Shown here: piece by piece, positions 1 to 9,018 of the stretch
Layout of the letters: each line of letters opens with the position of its first letter
How positions within the stretch are numbered: position 1 is the first letter of the stretch
Source: Mycolicibacterium phlei
GTDB lineage: Bacteria > Actinomycetota > Actinomycetes > Mycobacteriales > Mycobacteriaceae
Assembly (NCBI RefSeq): GCF_001583415.1
Contig: NZ_CP014475.1
Location: 4,774,001-4,838,000, forward strand
Reading direction: 5' to 3'
Length of the DNA: 64,000 nucleotides
Translations under genes and position numbers: made by a program
Notes under the pieces: generated by a model
What the model was told of the DNA's origin: nothing
Seen by the model: the letters and a program-made list of their open reading frames with translations, nothing else
The model's database searches: none

Positions 1-47
1 GGCCGCGGTTCCTCGACAGCCTGGGGCACAACCAGTTCGAGTGCTAG
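1..47 (+). CDS. 3' end of an unidentified plus-strand gene (partial)
   Basis: The first bases read in the third frame as an open C-terminus (PRFLDSLGHNQFEC) ending in TAG at 45-47. It converges on the minus-strand cleavage enzyme that stops at 56. The fragment is too short to recognise. If real, it closes off the long minus-strand operon, making the cleavage-enzyme gene the last of that operon. It could also be a chance open stretch at the window edge. Confidence 0.3.
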   Translation, partial: PRFLDSLGHNQFEC

Positions 48-55
48 GCGGCGGA

Positions 56-895
56 CTACCCAGGCTCCGCCAGGCCGAGCACTGCGCGCGTACGCGCCGC
101 GTCCATCAGGTCGTGCTGGCCGATCCTGGCCACCTCCGCGGCGCGTTCGACGAGCTGGACGTTGCTCGACACCAGCTCGGTCGCCGAGAACCGCAGCACG
201 TCCTCCATGCCGACCCGCACGTTGCCGCCCAGTGCCATGGCGGTCAGCAGCACCGGCAGCGCGGTGCGGCCGATACCGGTCGCCGACCACGAACACCCTT
301 GGGGCAGTTGCGATTGCGCGGCCACCAGGGTGCGCGGGTCACCGGGCATCCCGCCGGGCACGCCCATCACCAGGTTGCAGTGCACGACGCCCTGCGCGGG
401 CGGGCCGTAGCGGTCCAGCAGGCGATGCAGCGTCGCGATGTGACCGAAGTCGAACAGCTCGAACTCCGGTAGCACCCTGCGCTCCAGCGCCGCCTGATAC
501 AGCTCCTCGATGAAGGGCAGCGGGTTACTGAACACGTCGGCGCCGAAGTTGACCGTGCCGCACGTCAACGAGCACGACTCCGGCTGCAGTTCCAGCACGC
601 GCAGCCGGTCGGCGAACGGGTCGTGGACGCTGCCGCCGGTGGACAGCTGGACGATCAGGTTCGTCTGTTCCCGGACGCCGGCGACGATCTCGCCGAGGAT
701 CCCGAGGTCGAGGGTGGGGGCGCCGGAGCGGTCGCGGCCGTGGATGTGGATCAGCGCCGCCCCGGCCCGCTCGCAGGCCACCGCCTCGGCCACGATCTCC
801 TCGGGCTGCAGCGGGATGTGGGGGTTGTCGTCTTTGCCCGACTCGGCACCGGTCGGTGCGACGGTGATGAAGACTCCGCTCACTTGTCCGCTCAC
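56..895 (-). CDS. kce: Beta-keto acid cleavage enzyme (BKACE/DUF849, 3-keto-5-aminohexanoate cleavage type)
   Basis: About 279 residues, the normal size for the family. Known members condense a beta-keto acid with acetyl-CoA, releasing acetoacetate and a new CoA thioester; the lysine-fermentation member uses 3-keto-5-aminohexanoate and yields 3-aminobutyryl-CoA. The expected active-site pattern is visible: an early Glu (E18) after a TVAPTG strand, the metal-binding HIH pair (H50, H52), and R227 followed by E231-D232, matching the Arg/Glu/Asp set of the characterised enzyme. The GTG start at 895 overlaps the upstream lyase stop by four bases; a second GTG at 883 is an alternative. Having the dehydrogenase and ammonia-lyase next to it supports the lysine-type assignment over other BKACE specificities, but the true substrate is inferred. 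Confidence 0.85.
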   Translation of the reverse strand: MSGQVSGVFITVAPTGAESGKDDNPHIPLQPEEIVAEAVACERAGAALIHIHGRDRSGAPTLDLGILGEIVAGVREQTNLIVQLSTGGSVHDPFADRLRVLELQPESCSLTCGTVNFGADVFSNPLPFIEELYQAALERRVLPEFELFDFGHIATLHRLLDRYGPPAQGVVHCNLVMGVPGGMPGDPRTLVAAQSQLPQGCSWSATGIGRTALPVLLTAMALGGNVRVGMEDVLRFSATELVSSNVQLVERAAEVARIGQHDLMDAARTRAVLGLAEPG

Positions 896-1269
896 TTTTC
901 CCTGTCCGGCACCACCAGGACGGCGACGGCGCTGGTCACCAGCATCTTCTCCGCCAGCGCCACCGCGCCGGACTCCCGCTCGGAGTTGTCCGAGCGCGCG
1001 GTGACGTAGGCCTCCAGCTCCAGCCGCCGGCTGCGCCTGCCGACGGAGGCGATCCGGCCGGTGACCTCCAGCAGGTCGCCGGCCAGCACCGGCGCGTGGA
1101 AGTCCACCGCCTCGTAGCCGGCGAGCAGCCCCTCGTCGCCCTCGGTGAGGATGCTGAGCTCGGTCGCCACCTCCCCGAAGATTCGCAGGACGTACGCGCC
1201 GTCGACGAGTCCGCCCGCGTAGTGGGCGTCTCCGTATGAGACGTAGCGGCGATGCACAACCTCGGTCAT
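892..1269 (-). CDS. kal: 3-aminobutyryl-CoA ammonia-lyase-like hotdog protein
   Basis: A 125-residue single-domain hotdog protein beginning MTEVVHRRYVSYGDAHYAGG, resembling the lysine-fermentation lyase that converts 3-aminobutyryl-CoA to crotonyl-CoA and ammonia. The hotdog core is seen in the strand run ending VDFHAPVLAGDLLEVTGRI and the later Arg-rich strands. An ATG at 1269 is chosen because an AGAAGGAA ribosome-binding site lies just upstream, between it and the dehydrogenase stop. It overlaps the cleavage-enzyme start by four bases. Order dehydrogenase-lyase-cleavage enzyme matches the last three steps of the pathway. Plain thioesterase function is the alternative, less likely given the neighbours. 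Confidence 0.8.
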   Translation of the reverse strand: MTEVVHRRYVSYGDAHYAGGLVDGAYVLRIFGEVATELSILTEGDEGLLAGYEAVDFHAPVLAGDLLEVTGRIASVGRRSRRLELEAYVTARSDNSERESGAVALAEKMLVTSAVAVLVVPDREK

Positions 1270-1279
1270 GTGATTCCTT

Positions 1280-1309
1280 CTGTCAGATCTCGGGCTGTCA
1301 GATCTCGGG
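1280..1309. repeat. Perfect 15-bp tandem duplication across the dehydrogenase stop codon
   Basis: CTGTCAGATCTCGGG occurs twice head to tail (1280-1294 and 1295-1309). On the coding strand this repeats Pro-Glu-Ile-stop-Gln, so a second in-frame TGA follows 15 bases after the first (1298-1300). The duplication lengthens the spacer between the dehydrogenase and the lyase ribosome-binding site. Confidence 0.9.
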
Positions 1310-2341
1310 GTCGAAGAAGCGGCGGACCTGTGGGTCGGTGCGCACGATGTCGAGCGCGAGGGTGGCGTGGCCCGGCACGTAGCCCGATCCGAAGTAGAGG
1401 TCGAAGTCCAGACACAGCGCCTCGGCGCCCAACGCCACCGCGGTGAAGCTGGTGGCCATCGAGAAGTACAGGATGGCCCCGCCCTGCCGGGTGGCCAGCA
1501 GCGCGGCGTGTTCGCAGCCGGCGGCGTTGACACACACGAACGTGACGTCCGCCAGGTCCGGGAACCGCTGTTCCACGGCGCGGCGCACGCCCAGCGGGTC
1601 GGTGGCGTCGCCGACCACCACGGCGTCGAACAGTCCCAACTCGCGCAGCCGGTCCGCCTCGCCCGCGGTGGGGACGACGGAGACCGTCTGCACCCCGTGC
1701 CTGCGTGCGACCGCCGCGCTGAGGACCGCGCTCTTGCCGCCGCCGAGCAGCAGCATGTGGCGCGCGGTGCCGGACAGCAGGGACCGGGTCAGGATCCGTT
1801 CGGCCTGGGCGGGCGCACCGCAGACGTCGAGCACGGTCAGCGCCACCGGTGTGGGCAGATCGTCGGGCAGCGCGGTGATCATCCGCGGCGCGGGCACGAT
1901 GGCGCGCGCGTCGACGGGCACCACCTCGGAGTCGGCGGCCCAGCGCCGCAGGCCGTCGCGGATCTGAAGCGGGGTCGCGGTCAGCGAGATCAGCGTCGCC
2001 ACCCGGTCACCGACAGCGAAAGGGGCGCAAGCCTTCTCCGACGCGAGCCGGCTGATCCGCCCGACCAGCATCCCGCCCGATCCGGTGCGCGGATTGACCA
2101 TCTTGCCGCGGGTGGCCACGATGTCGAGCACCTCGGCGCGGATCCGGGCCGCGTCGTGCCCGTGGTGCTCGGCGAGATCCCGGTAGCTGGCCGCGTCAAG
2201 GTTCAGGTACTCCACCTCGATCTCGATCTCGCTGCCGGTGAGCGGTTCGGCCGTGGACAGCCTCTCGGCGGCCTGGGGCAGCGCCCCGGCGGGTGCCAGC
2301 ACCCGCTCGACGCCGGTGGCCTCATCGGTTGGCGCGGTCAC
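1298..2341 (-). CDS. kdd: L-erythro-3,5-diaminohexanoate dehydrogenase-like
   Basis: 347 residues. The family oxidatively deaminates 3,5-diaminohexanoate with NAD(P)+ to 5-amino-3-oxohexanoate, the third step of the beta-lysine pathway. Recognised by overall resemblance: N-terminal EIEVEYLNLDAASYRDL, the central conserved MVNPRTGSGGMLVG loop, a dinucleotide-fold segment ARHMLLLGGGKSAVLSAAVAR, and the C-terminal LDFDLYFGSGYVPGHA. The GTG start at 2341 overlaps the TetR stop as GTGA, so translation is coupled; longer upstream frames run inside the TetR gene and are not used. The protein sits directly upstream of the lyase and cleavage enzyme. The lysine aminomutases that normally feed it are not in this window. 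Confidence 0.85.
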   Translation of the reverse strand: MTAPTDEATGVERVLAPAGALPQAAERLSTAEPLTGSEIEIEVEYLNLDAASYRDLAEHHGHDAARIRAEVLDIVATRGKMVNPRTGSGGMLVGRISRLASEKACAPFAVGDRVATLISLTATPLQIRDGLRRWAADSEVVPVDARAIVPAPRMITALPDDLPTPVALTVLDVCGAPAQAERILTRSLLSGTARHMLLLGGGKSAVLSAAVARRHGVQTVSVVPTAGEADRLRELGLFDAVVVGDATDPLGVRRAVEQRFPDLADVTFVCVNAAGCEHAALLATRQGGAILYFSMATSFTAVALGAEALCLDFDLYFGSGYVPGHATLALDIVRTDPQVRRFFDPEI

Positions 2342-2943
2342 AGGTTCTTCCTCTTGGCCTTCGGGACGCCGAGCGCGTTGAGGCAGAGCTCGATGTAGAT
2401 GTCGGTCAGGCTGGCCAGATCGAGCCTGCCGTCCGGCCGGTACCAGTGCGCGACACCCGTGCACATCTCCAGCAGCGACTTGGTGGCGATGGCGACATCG
2501 CTGACGACGGCGCTGCCGTCCTGCACGGCGGAGTCGATGGCGTTGCGCCACAAGGCTTCATAGTCGTCGCGGTACTTGACGATCGAGGCGCGCCGCTCAC
2601 CGGCCAGCGCGCGCAGCTCGGTGTCGCTGACGATGCACTGCAGCCGCTGCTCGGTGTGGATGCGGACATGGACCTCCACCAGCGCGACGAGCCGGTCCAC
2701 ACCACTGACCTTGCCCTGCAACGCGATCTCCGCCTCGCGCAGCAACGTCAGGATGTTCTCCATGAGGATCTCGACAAGCAGATCCTCCTTGGTCTTCATG
2801 TAGTGGTAGAGCGTCGCCAGTGAGACGCCCGCCTCCTCGGCGATCCGGCGGATACCGGTGCCGTGGAACCCCACCGTGCTGAACAGATGGAGAGCCGCCG
2901 TCCGGATCTCCTGGCGTGCCGAATCCGACTGACTCGTGCTCAT
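2338..2943 (-). CDS. TetR/AcrR-family regulator inside the catabolic operon
   Basis: 201 residues with a typical TetR N-terminal DNA-binding domain (about residues 10-55): EIRTAALHLFSTVGFHGTGI, then the recognition helix region SLATLYHYMKTKEDLLVEI. The C-terminal part (KstR2/FadR-like helical pocket) ends with the DIYIELCLNALG helix. Start ATG at 2943 overlaps the HyuB stop (ATGA) and the stop overlaps the dehydrogenase start, so the regulator is embedded in the operon it probably controls. The ligand is likely a CoA thioester or amino acid of the pathway; this is inference. A candidate operator is the palindrome at 11725-11740 upstream of the first gene. Confidence 0.85.
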   Translation of the reverse strand: MSTSQSDSARQEIRTAALHLFSTVGFHGTGIRRIAEEAGVSLATLYHYMKTKEDLLVEILMENILTLLREAEIALQGKVSGVDRLVALVEVHVRIHTEQRLQCIVSDTELRALAGERRASIVKYRDDYEALWRNAIDSAVQDGSAVVSDVAIATKSLLEMCTGVAHWYRPDGRLDLASLTDIYIELCLNALGVPKAKRKNL

Positions 2944-5039
2944 CCGATTCCTCGATCGCCCGCGGTCCTGCCCTTCACGTCGTACCCGCGCCGGGCCAGC
3001 CAACGGCGCAAAGCGTATTCGTCCCAGAAGTCGCGCGCGGTGGGATGGCCGAAGGGTGAGGTGGCGCCGTCGAGCACCTCGGCGGGCAGTTCCCCGGCGG
3101 CGACGGCGGCGCGCACGGCCTCGAACAGTTCGTCGGTGCGGGTGATGCTGGCGCGCACCTGCACCGGCAACTCGTCGGCGGGCACCGCCGCCCGGTCCGC
3201 CTCGGCGTAGCGGTCGGTGACCGTCGCGACGCCGAAGTAGCGGTCGGCGGTGGTGTCGGTCCTGGGCAGGCTGCGCACCGCCGTGGTCGCGGCGACGTCG
3301 ACCCTCGGTCTGCCGTCCACGAACTCGACCACCACGCCGTACTGTTCGCACGCGTCCTCCGGGGACACCAGCCCGTCCTCCACATCGATGCGGACGGCCT
3401 CGGGGTCGCGTTCGAAGGGATCACCGTAGCCGCCGCCACCGCCCTGCCGCAGCCGCAGCACCGTGCCCTCCGGCAGCTCGATGTTGGCGAACTTCGACGG
3501 GCTCGTCGTGCCGAATCGTTCTGTGAACGGCAGGAAATCGTCGTCGCCGGGCAACTTGACCTCGATGCTCGACGGCGCTCCGGGCTGTCCGCCGAACAGC
3601 CCCCACGGCCGCAGCAGGTGCCGCTCCGCCAGCGCGCTGAGCACGACGCCGCCGGTGTTGATCCGGAAGGTCCGCACGGTGCCGAAGCCCCCGCGGAAGG
3701 TGCCCGCACCGCCGGAGCCCTCGTACAGGGAGACGCCCAGATACTCGACGGGAAGCGTCTGCTCCAGGATCTCCACCGGGTAGTCCTGGAAGTTGCTGGA
3801 GGCGTTGGGGGTGCAGTTCCACCCGTCGCGCCACGCCGTCGCGCCCCAGCCGCCCTCCAGGAAGATGTAGAACCCGATGTCCTTGCCCTGCCGCGGGTCG
3901 TAGCCGCCGCCGGTGAGGTTCTGGGTGGTCCCGTACCCGGCGGCGCTGACGGCGCGCGCACCACTCTGGGCCAGCGCCCCGGTCACCACGTCGATGATGC
4001 GCAGCGAGGTCTCGGCGACGCCGCCCATCACCGGTGCGGGGGCCACCGGGTTGACCAGGCTGCCGCGCGGCGCGATCAGCGTGACCGGCCGGAAGCACCC
4101 GTGGTTGAACGTCACCTCGGGCCCGATGATCTGCAGGAAGGCGTTCATGCACGCCGAGACGGTGTTGGTGTAGGAGGAATTGATCGGGCCCGGCGCCTGC
4201 GGACTGGTGCCGGTGAAGTCCACCACCGCGTCGCTGCCCCGGATCGTCACCTCGACCGCGATCCGGTACGGCCGGCCGGTGGCCCCGTCGTCCTCGATGA
4301 AGTCGACGAAACGGTATGTGCCGTCTTCGATCTCACCGATGATCGCCCGCATCAGCTGCTCGGAGTGCTCCTGGGTGAGCCGCATCGCCGCGGTGACGGT
4401 GTCGCGACCGAACTTCTCGCACAGCTCGAGGACGCGTTGTTCGCCGCGCAGGGTGGCGGCGAGCTGGGCGCGGTAGTCGCCGAGCTGGTCCTTGGGGAAG
4501 CGGACATTGAGCAGGATCAGGTCCATCACGTCGGACTGCTCGACCCCGGCGCGGAACCAGTGCACCGGCGGGATCCGGATGCCCTCCTGGTACACGCTGA
4601 CCGCGGTTCCGGCGAAGCCGCCGACCGCCATACCGCCGACGTCGATGTGGTGGGCCCGCACGATCGCGGTGCCGATCAGCTCCTCGCCGAAGAAGATCGG
4701 CCGGATCACGCACATGTCGGGCAGATGCCCGCCGGCCCGGTAGGGGTCGTTGACCACGATGACGTCACCGGGGCGCAGGTTCTCCCTGCCGAAGTCCATG
4801 TAGGCGTACTCGGTGGTGAACGCCATGGCGGACAGGTGGCTGGGGTCGAAGTTGGCCGAGGCCACCAGGCGGCAGTCGGCGTCGAGCAGCGCGCAGGAGA
4901 AGTCGCGCCCGTCGACGAGGACCGACGAGTTCCCGGTCTGGATCGTGACGTCGCCCATCTCCGCGCAGATCGCGACGAACGCGCCTTCGAGGACCTGCTG
5001 GGTCACCGGGTCCGGTGCCACACCGAGTTCCGTTGTCAT
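2940..5039 (-). CDS. hyuB: Hydantoinase B / oxoprolinase beta-type subunit (HyuB)
   Basis: 699 residues, full length for HyuB. Conserved blocks are present: SANFDPSHLSAMAFTTEYAY, VIVVNDPYRAGGHLPD, AHHIDVGGMAVGGF, VDFTGTSPQAPGPINSSYTN and the C-terminal RLRQGGGGGYGDPFERDP. HyuA/HyuB pairs act together in ATP-dependent opening of cyclic imides or lactams (5-oxoproline, N-methylhydantoin) or in acetone/acetophenone carboxylation. Start ATG at 5039 overlaps the HyuA stop by four bases; the longer open frame to 5651 lies within HyuA. Context (importer plus beta-amino-acid degradation) favours a lactam, hydantoin or similar nitrogenous ring as substrate, but the reaction cannot be fixed from sequence alone. 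Confidence 0.9.
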   Translation of the reverse strand: MTTELGVAPDPVTQQVLEGAFVAICAEMGDVTIQTGNSSVLVDGRDFSCALLDADCRLVASANFDPSHLSAMAFTTEYAYMDFGRENLRPGDVIVVNDPYRAGGHLPDMCVIRPIFFGEELIGTAIVRAHHIDVGGMAVGGFAGTAVSVYQEGIRIPPVHWFRAGVEQSDVMDLILLNVRFPKDQLGDYRAQLAATLRGEQRVLELCEKFGRDTVTAAMRLTQEHSEQLMRAIIGEIEDGTYRFVDFIEDDGATGRPYRIAVEVTIRGSDAVVDFTGTSPQAPGPINSSYTNTVSACMNAFLQIIGPEVTFNHGCFRPVTLIAPRGSLVNPVAPAPVMGGVAETSLRIIDVVTGALAQSGARAVSAAGYGTTQNLTGGGYDPRQGKDIGFYIFLEGGWGATAWRDGWNCTPNASSNFQDYPVEILEQTLPVEYLGVSLYEGSGGAGTFRGGFGTVRTFRINTGGVVLSALAERHLLRPWGLFGGQPGAPSSIEVKLPGDDDFLPFTERFGTTSPSKFANIELPEGTVLRLRQGGGGGYGDPFERDPEAVRIDVEDGLVSPEDACEQYGVVVEFVDGRPRVDVAATTAVRSLPRTDTTADRYFGVATVTDRYAEADRAAVPADELPVQVRASITRTDELFEAVRAAVAAGELPAEVLDGATSPFGHPTARDFWDEYALRRWLARRGYDVKGRTAGDRGIG

Positions 5040-7075
5040 GAGGTGCTCCCCTGCTTGATCACGTTGATCTCCCCGAGCTTTCCGACCTCCACGCCCCAGC
5101 CCGCCGGGACGACGAGCGTGGAGGTGGCGTCCTCGACCACCGCCGGCCCCGCAACGGTGTGGCCGGGCCGCATCGCGTCGCGCGAGACCACCGGCCAGTC
5201 GGCGACCTGGCGCGGGTGCCGGTACACCCGACGCGCGGCGGCGGGCCGCAGCTCGCCGGTCCCGTCGCCGGCGGGTGCGGCCAGCAGCCGGCTCTCGTCG
5301 GCCAGCAGCGGCCGGTGTGCGTGCAGGCGCAGTGCGGCGATCTCCACCCGGTCCTCGGGCCTGATGTGGCCGTAGTGGTGCTGGTGCAGGCGGGTGAACT
5401 CGTCGGCGGCCGCGCGCAGCGTCTCGGCGGTCACCGGAACTCCGCCCGGCACGGTCAGCTCGTGCGACTGACCCTCGTATCTCAGGTCGAACAGGAAGTC
5501 GGCCTCGAACTCGTCGGAGCCGAAGTCGACACGGGCCTGGTCGAGCATGCCGCGAGCCAGCGTGTCCAGGTGTGCGAAGTCGACGTCGCCGATGGCGCAC
5601 AGCACGGTGCGCGCATAGTCGTGTTCCTCGTCGGCCAGCAGGCCGCCCCACGCGGACAGCACCGAGGAGTTCGGCGGCAGCACCACCCGCCCGACGCCGA
5701 GGCTGTCGGCCACGTCGGCGCCGAACAGACCACCCGCTCCCCCGTACACGAACAACGCGTAATCGCGGGGATCCTCACCGTGTTTGACGGTCAGCGCACG
5801 GATCTTCTCGGCGATCGCGTTGGCGGCGAGCGCCAGCACCGCGGCGCCGGCCTCACCGTCGGTGGCCGCCCCGAGGGCGGGCGACAGGCCTCCGGAGCGC
5901 ACCGCCTCCGACGACAACGACGCGTCCAGCGGGATCTCGCCGCCTGCGAAGTTGCCGCCGTTGAGCCAACCGGCGAGCAGCGCCGCGTCGGTGACCGTGG
6001 TCTGGGTGCCGCCGCGGCCGAGGCACGCCGGCCCCGGGCGCGAACCCGCCGAACCGGGCCCCAGCCGGGGCCGTCCCGCAGCGTCCACCCAGGCGATCGA
6101 ACCGCCACCGGCGCCGACCGAATGGATGTCGACCAGCGAAACCCGCACCGGGACATCCCATTCCAGTTCCATCCGGCGCGCCATCGTGGCCTTACCGGCC
6201 CGGATCAGGCTGACGTCGGCGGTGGTGCCGCCCACGTCGAGGGTGATGAGGTTGGGCAGATCCAGGGCCGCGCCCCAGCGCCGCGCCGCGGCCACGCCAC
6301 CGGCCGGGCCGCTCTGCACCAGTTCGTGGGGTTTGCGCTGCGCGGCCGCGATGCTCATCACGCCGCCGTTGGACTTCATCACGTGGATGTCGCCGCGCAT
6401 CCCCTGCCGCCGCAACGCGTCCTCGAGTGTGGACAACTCCTGCGCCAGAAGCGGTTTGAGCGCGGCGGCCACCACGGTGGTGCTCATCCGCTCGTACTCG
6501 CCGATCTCCGGGCTCTCCTCCGAGGAGATCGCCACGCACAGGTCGGGGAACTCCGCGGCCAGCAGATCGCGGGCCTGCCGCTCGTGGACATCGTTGAGAT
6601 GGGAGTGCAGGAAGCTGATCGCGATCGACTGCACACCGTTGTCGACCAGGAACCGCGCCTGCGCCAGCAACCCCTCGGTGTCCAGCGGCTGGGTCTCCTC
6701 ACCGGCCACGTTGATGCGGCACGCGACCTCGCGGCGCAGCCGGCGCGGCACCATGGCGGCCGGGCGCTGCCAGAAGCTGCCGAACAGGTGCTCACGCCAG
6801 ATCCGGCGCAGCTCAAGGACATCGCGGAAGCCGACGTTGGAGATCGTGCCGACCGGCGCGGCCTTGTTCTCCACCAGGGCGTTGATCGCGATGGTGGAGC
6901 CGAACACCAGGGTGGTCACCGCCGACAGGTCGACCTCACCCTTGCTCAGCGCGGTCAGGATGCCGTCGGCGGGGCTGGACGTCGACAGCGTCTTGACGGC
7001 CGTGGTGTTCGAGCCGTCCTCCTCGGCCATGATGAGGTCGGTGAAGGTGCCGCCGACATCGATACCAATACGCAT
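5036..7075 (-). CDS. hyuA: Hydantoinase A / oxoprolinase alpha-type ATPase subunit (HyuA)
   Basis: 679 residues with the actin-like HyuA fold: N-terminal phosphate loop IGIDVGGTFTDLIMAE (residues 3-18), second loop ITLDVGGTTADVSLI, the SVGAGGGSIAWVD block, the PGPACLGRGG segment and FVYGGAGGLFGADVADSLG near residue 440. These are the ATP-binding hallmarks of hydantoinase A, 5-oxoprolinase A and acetone-carboxylase beta subunits. ATG at 7075 is preceded by AAGGAG. It overlaps HyuB and lies 15 bases after the permease LivM, placing it in the same transcript as the importer. Partner of HyuB. Confidence 0.9.
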   Translation of the reverse strand: MRIGIDVGGTFTDLIMAEEDGSNTTAVKTLSTSSPADGILTALSKGEVDLSAVTTLVFGSTIAINALVENKAAPVGTISNVGFRDVLELRRIWREHLFGSFWQRPAAMVPRRLRREVACRINVAGEETQPLDTEGLLAQARFLVDNGVQSIAISFLHSHLNDVHERQARDLLAAEFPDLCVAISSEESPEIGEYERMSTTVVAAALKPLLAQELSTLEDALRRQGMRGDIHVMKSNGGVMSIAAAQRKPHELVQSGPAGGVAAARRWGAALDLPNLITLDVGGTTADVSLIRAGKATMARRMELEWDVPVRVSLVDIHSVGAGGGSIAWVDAAGRPRLGPGSAGSRPGPACLGRGGTQTTVTDAALLAGWLNGGNFAGGEIPLDASLSSEAVRSGGLSPALGAATDGEAGAAVLALAANAIAEKIRALTVKHGEDPRDYALFVYGGAGGLFGADVADSLGVGRVVLPPNSSVLSAWGGLLADEEHDYARTVLCAIGDVDFAHLDTLARGMLDQARVDFGSDEFEADFLFDLRYEGQSHELTVPGGVPVTAETLRAAADEFTRLHQHHYGHIRPEDRVEIAALRLHAHRPLLADESRLLAAPAGDGTGELRPAAARRVYRHPRQVADWPVVSRDAMRPGHTVAGPAVVEDATSTLVVPAGWGVEVGKLGEINVIKQGSTS

Positions 7076-7090
7076 GCTGACCTGTGCTCC

Positions 7091-8137
7091 TTACGAGTTC
7101 CGTGATTTCCCGCCGACCAGCTGGTGCAGTTCCCGTCCGCTCGTCAGTCCGTTGGGGCGCAGCAGAAGTACGCACAGCAGGATGAGAGCCACGGCGATCT
7201 GGCGCAGGCCCGGCAGCTCGGGGATCACGAGCGAACCGAGTTGGAAGCCGGCCTCCAGCCTGCGCACCACCTCCGCGACCACCGACAGCACCACCACACC
7301 GAAGACCGCTCCGGTCAGTGACCGCATCCCGCCCACGACGAGCATCGCGATGGTCAGGAACGTGACGTCGAGGTAGACCGCGTCGGGGCTGAGCACACTG
7401 ACCCGCAGGGCGAACAGCGCGCCGCCCGCGCCGACGATCACCGCGCTGAGCACGAACGCGACCAGTCGCAGCCGGTAGATCCGCACCCCGCTGGCCCTGG
7501 CGGCGAGTTCGTCCTCGCGTGACGCGCGGAGTTTGAGCCCGGTCGAGGACTGCTGGAACGCATACACCACGAGGATCGCCAGCACCGCGGTCAGCCACGC
7601 CACCGCCGCCGTCGTCCACACCGGCACGCCCACAAGCGATCCCGGTCCCGCGGTGACCGCGGTCCACTGCCCGACCACCACGTGCACCACGACCATCAGG
7701 GCCAGTGTCGCGATGCCGGCTGCCAGGCCGTTGAGCCGCATCATCACCGCACCGCTGACGGCGGCGACGAGCAGCGCGGCCAGCGCCGCGCACAACAGCG
7801 CGGTGGTCAGGGTGAACTGGCTGCCCGAGATCACCTGCGGCAGACCGGGCAGCCGGGTCTGTTTGGGGCCGGCGGGCATCGCCAGGAGCGCGGCGGTGTA
7901 TGCGCCGACCGCCATGAACCCGGTGTGCCCGAAGGACATGATGCCGCTGGGCCCGACGAAGCTGTACAGCCCGACCACCAGCACGACGTGGATGAGCAGC
8001 AGTACCGCGGCGTTGGTGGTGGCCACCGAGCCGCTGATGCTCGCAACGCCGAAAACCACGGTGACGACGGCGATCAGGCCGACCGGGGTCAGCGCCGGTG
8101 CACGGAACCGGTCGAGAAGAGCACGGCCGGCCATCAC
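7091..8137 (-). CDS. livM: Branched-chain amino acid-type ABC importer permease (LivM)
   Basis: 348 residues, about nine hydrophobic segments. Shows the LivM family core GIMSFGHTGFMAVGAYTAAL (around residue 65) and the coupling-helix region with the sequence TGLKLRASREDELAARASGV, followed by the later GGMRSLTGAVFG loop. Start GTG at 8137 overlaps the LivH stop (GTGA); an ATG three bases further in is possible. Forms the transmembrane heterodimer with LivH. The HAAT family transports a wide range of amino acids, amides and aromatic acids, so the name does not fix the substrate. Confidence 0.92.
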   Translation of the reverse strand: MMAGRALLDRFRAPALTPVGLIAVVTVVFGVASISGSVATTNAAVLLLIHVVLVVGLYSFVGPSGIMSFGHTGFMAVGAYTAALLAMPAGPKQTRLPGLPQVISGSQFTLTTALLCAALAALLVAAVSGAVMMRLNGLAAGIATLALMVVVHVVVGQWTAVTAGPGSLVGVPVWTTAAVAWLTAVLAILVVYAFQQSSTGLKLRASREDELAARASGVRIYRLRLVAFVLSAVIVGAGGALFALRVSVLSPDAVYLDVTFLTIAMLVVGGMRSLTGAVFGVVVLSVVAEVVRRLEAGFQLGSLVIPELPGLRQIAVALILLCVLLLRPNGLTSGRELHQLVGGKSRNS

Positions 8138-9018
8138 ACTCGCTCCTTGTTCCCTCGGGCGGCGATGAGTCCCTGCGGCCGGATCAGGAGCACCACGATC
8201 ACCAGGACGAACAGGAAGGCGTCCCGGAACTGCACGATCTGGGCGGGCAGCAGTGTCTGCAGGGCCCCGGAGATCATGCCCAGCAGCAGCCCGCCGAGCG
8301 CGGCGCCGACCAGGCTGCCCATCCCGCCGACGACGACGGCCACGAACGCGATGAGGATCAGGTCGTTGCCGATCGTCGGGGTGACCAGCGCCCCCTTGGC
8401 GAGGTAGAACAGCGACGCCACCCCGGCCAGCGCGCCGCTGAGCGCGAAGGCGAGCATGAGCACCGGGCCCGGCCGGATCCCGAGCAGCTGCGTCATCGTC
8501 GAGTCCTCGGCGACCGCGCGGATGCGCAGACCCAGCACGGTCTTTTGGATGACCACGGTGACGACGGCCAGCGCCACGCCGGCGGCGAGAATCGTTGCGA
8601 GATCGGCCTTGTTGATGCTGACGCCGAGCACCGAGACCGAACCGGTGAGGAAGTCCGGCATGGCCAGTGCCCTCGGGCGGGACCCGACGGTGGTGAACAG
8701 GATGTTCTGCACCAGGTAGCTGATCGCGAACGAGGTGATCAGCAGCGTGTTGCCGTCGGCGTCCCGGATGGGCCCGAACGCGACCCGCTCCATGAGCACC
8801 GAAAGCAGTGCGGTGCCTGCGATCACCAGGACGGCCTGGCCGATCCAGGGCACCCCGGCGGTGAGGTACATGATGTAGCCGCCGGCGGTGATCAGCACAC
8901 CGTAGGCGAAGTTGATCAGCCGCATCACGCTGAACAGCAGCGCCAGCCCGAGGGTCACCAGGGCGTAGGTGCCGCCGATGGCCAACCCGTTGACGAGGAA
9001 CTGGAGAACCTCCTGCAC
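8134..9018 (-). CDS. livH: Branched-chain amino acid-type ABC importer permease (LivH)
   Basis: 294 residues, roughly eight membrane spans, starting MQEVLQFLVNGLAIGGTYAL as is typical for LivH. Family blocks LLFSVMRLINFAYG near residue 30 and the EAA-like segment GLRIRAVAEDSTMTQLLGI (about 190) are present, and the C-terminal VLLIRPQGL ends the protein normally. GTG start at 9018 shares its first base with the LivF TAG stop. Acts with LivM, LivF, LivG and the lipoprotein binding component. Confidence 0.93.
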   Translation of the reverse strand: MQEVLQFLVNGLAIGGTYALVTLGLALLFSVMRLINFAYGVLITAGGYIMYLTAGVPWIGQAVLVIAGTALLSVLMERVAFGPIRDADGNTLLITSFAISYLVQNILFTTVGSRPRALAMPDFLTGSVSVLGVSINKADLATILAAGVALAVVTVVIQKTVLGLRIRAVAEDSTMTQLLGIRPGPVLMLAFALSGALAGVASLFYLAKGALVTPTIGNDLILIAFVAVVVGGMGSLVGAALGGLLLGMISGALQTLLPAQIVQFRDAFLFVLVIVVLLIRPQGLIAARGNKERV

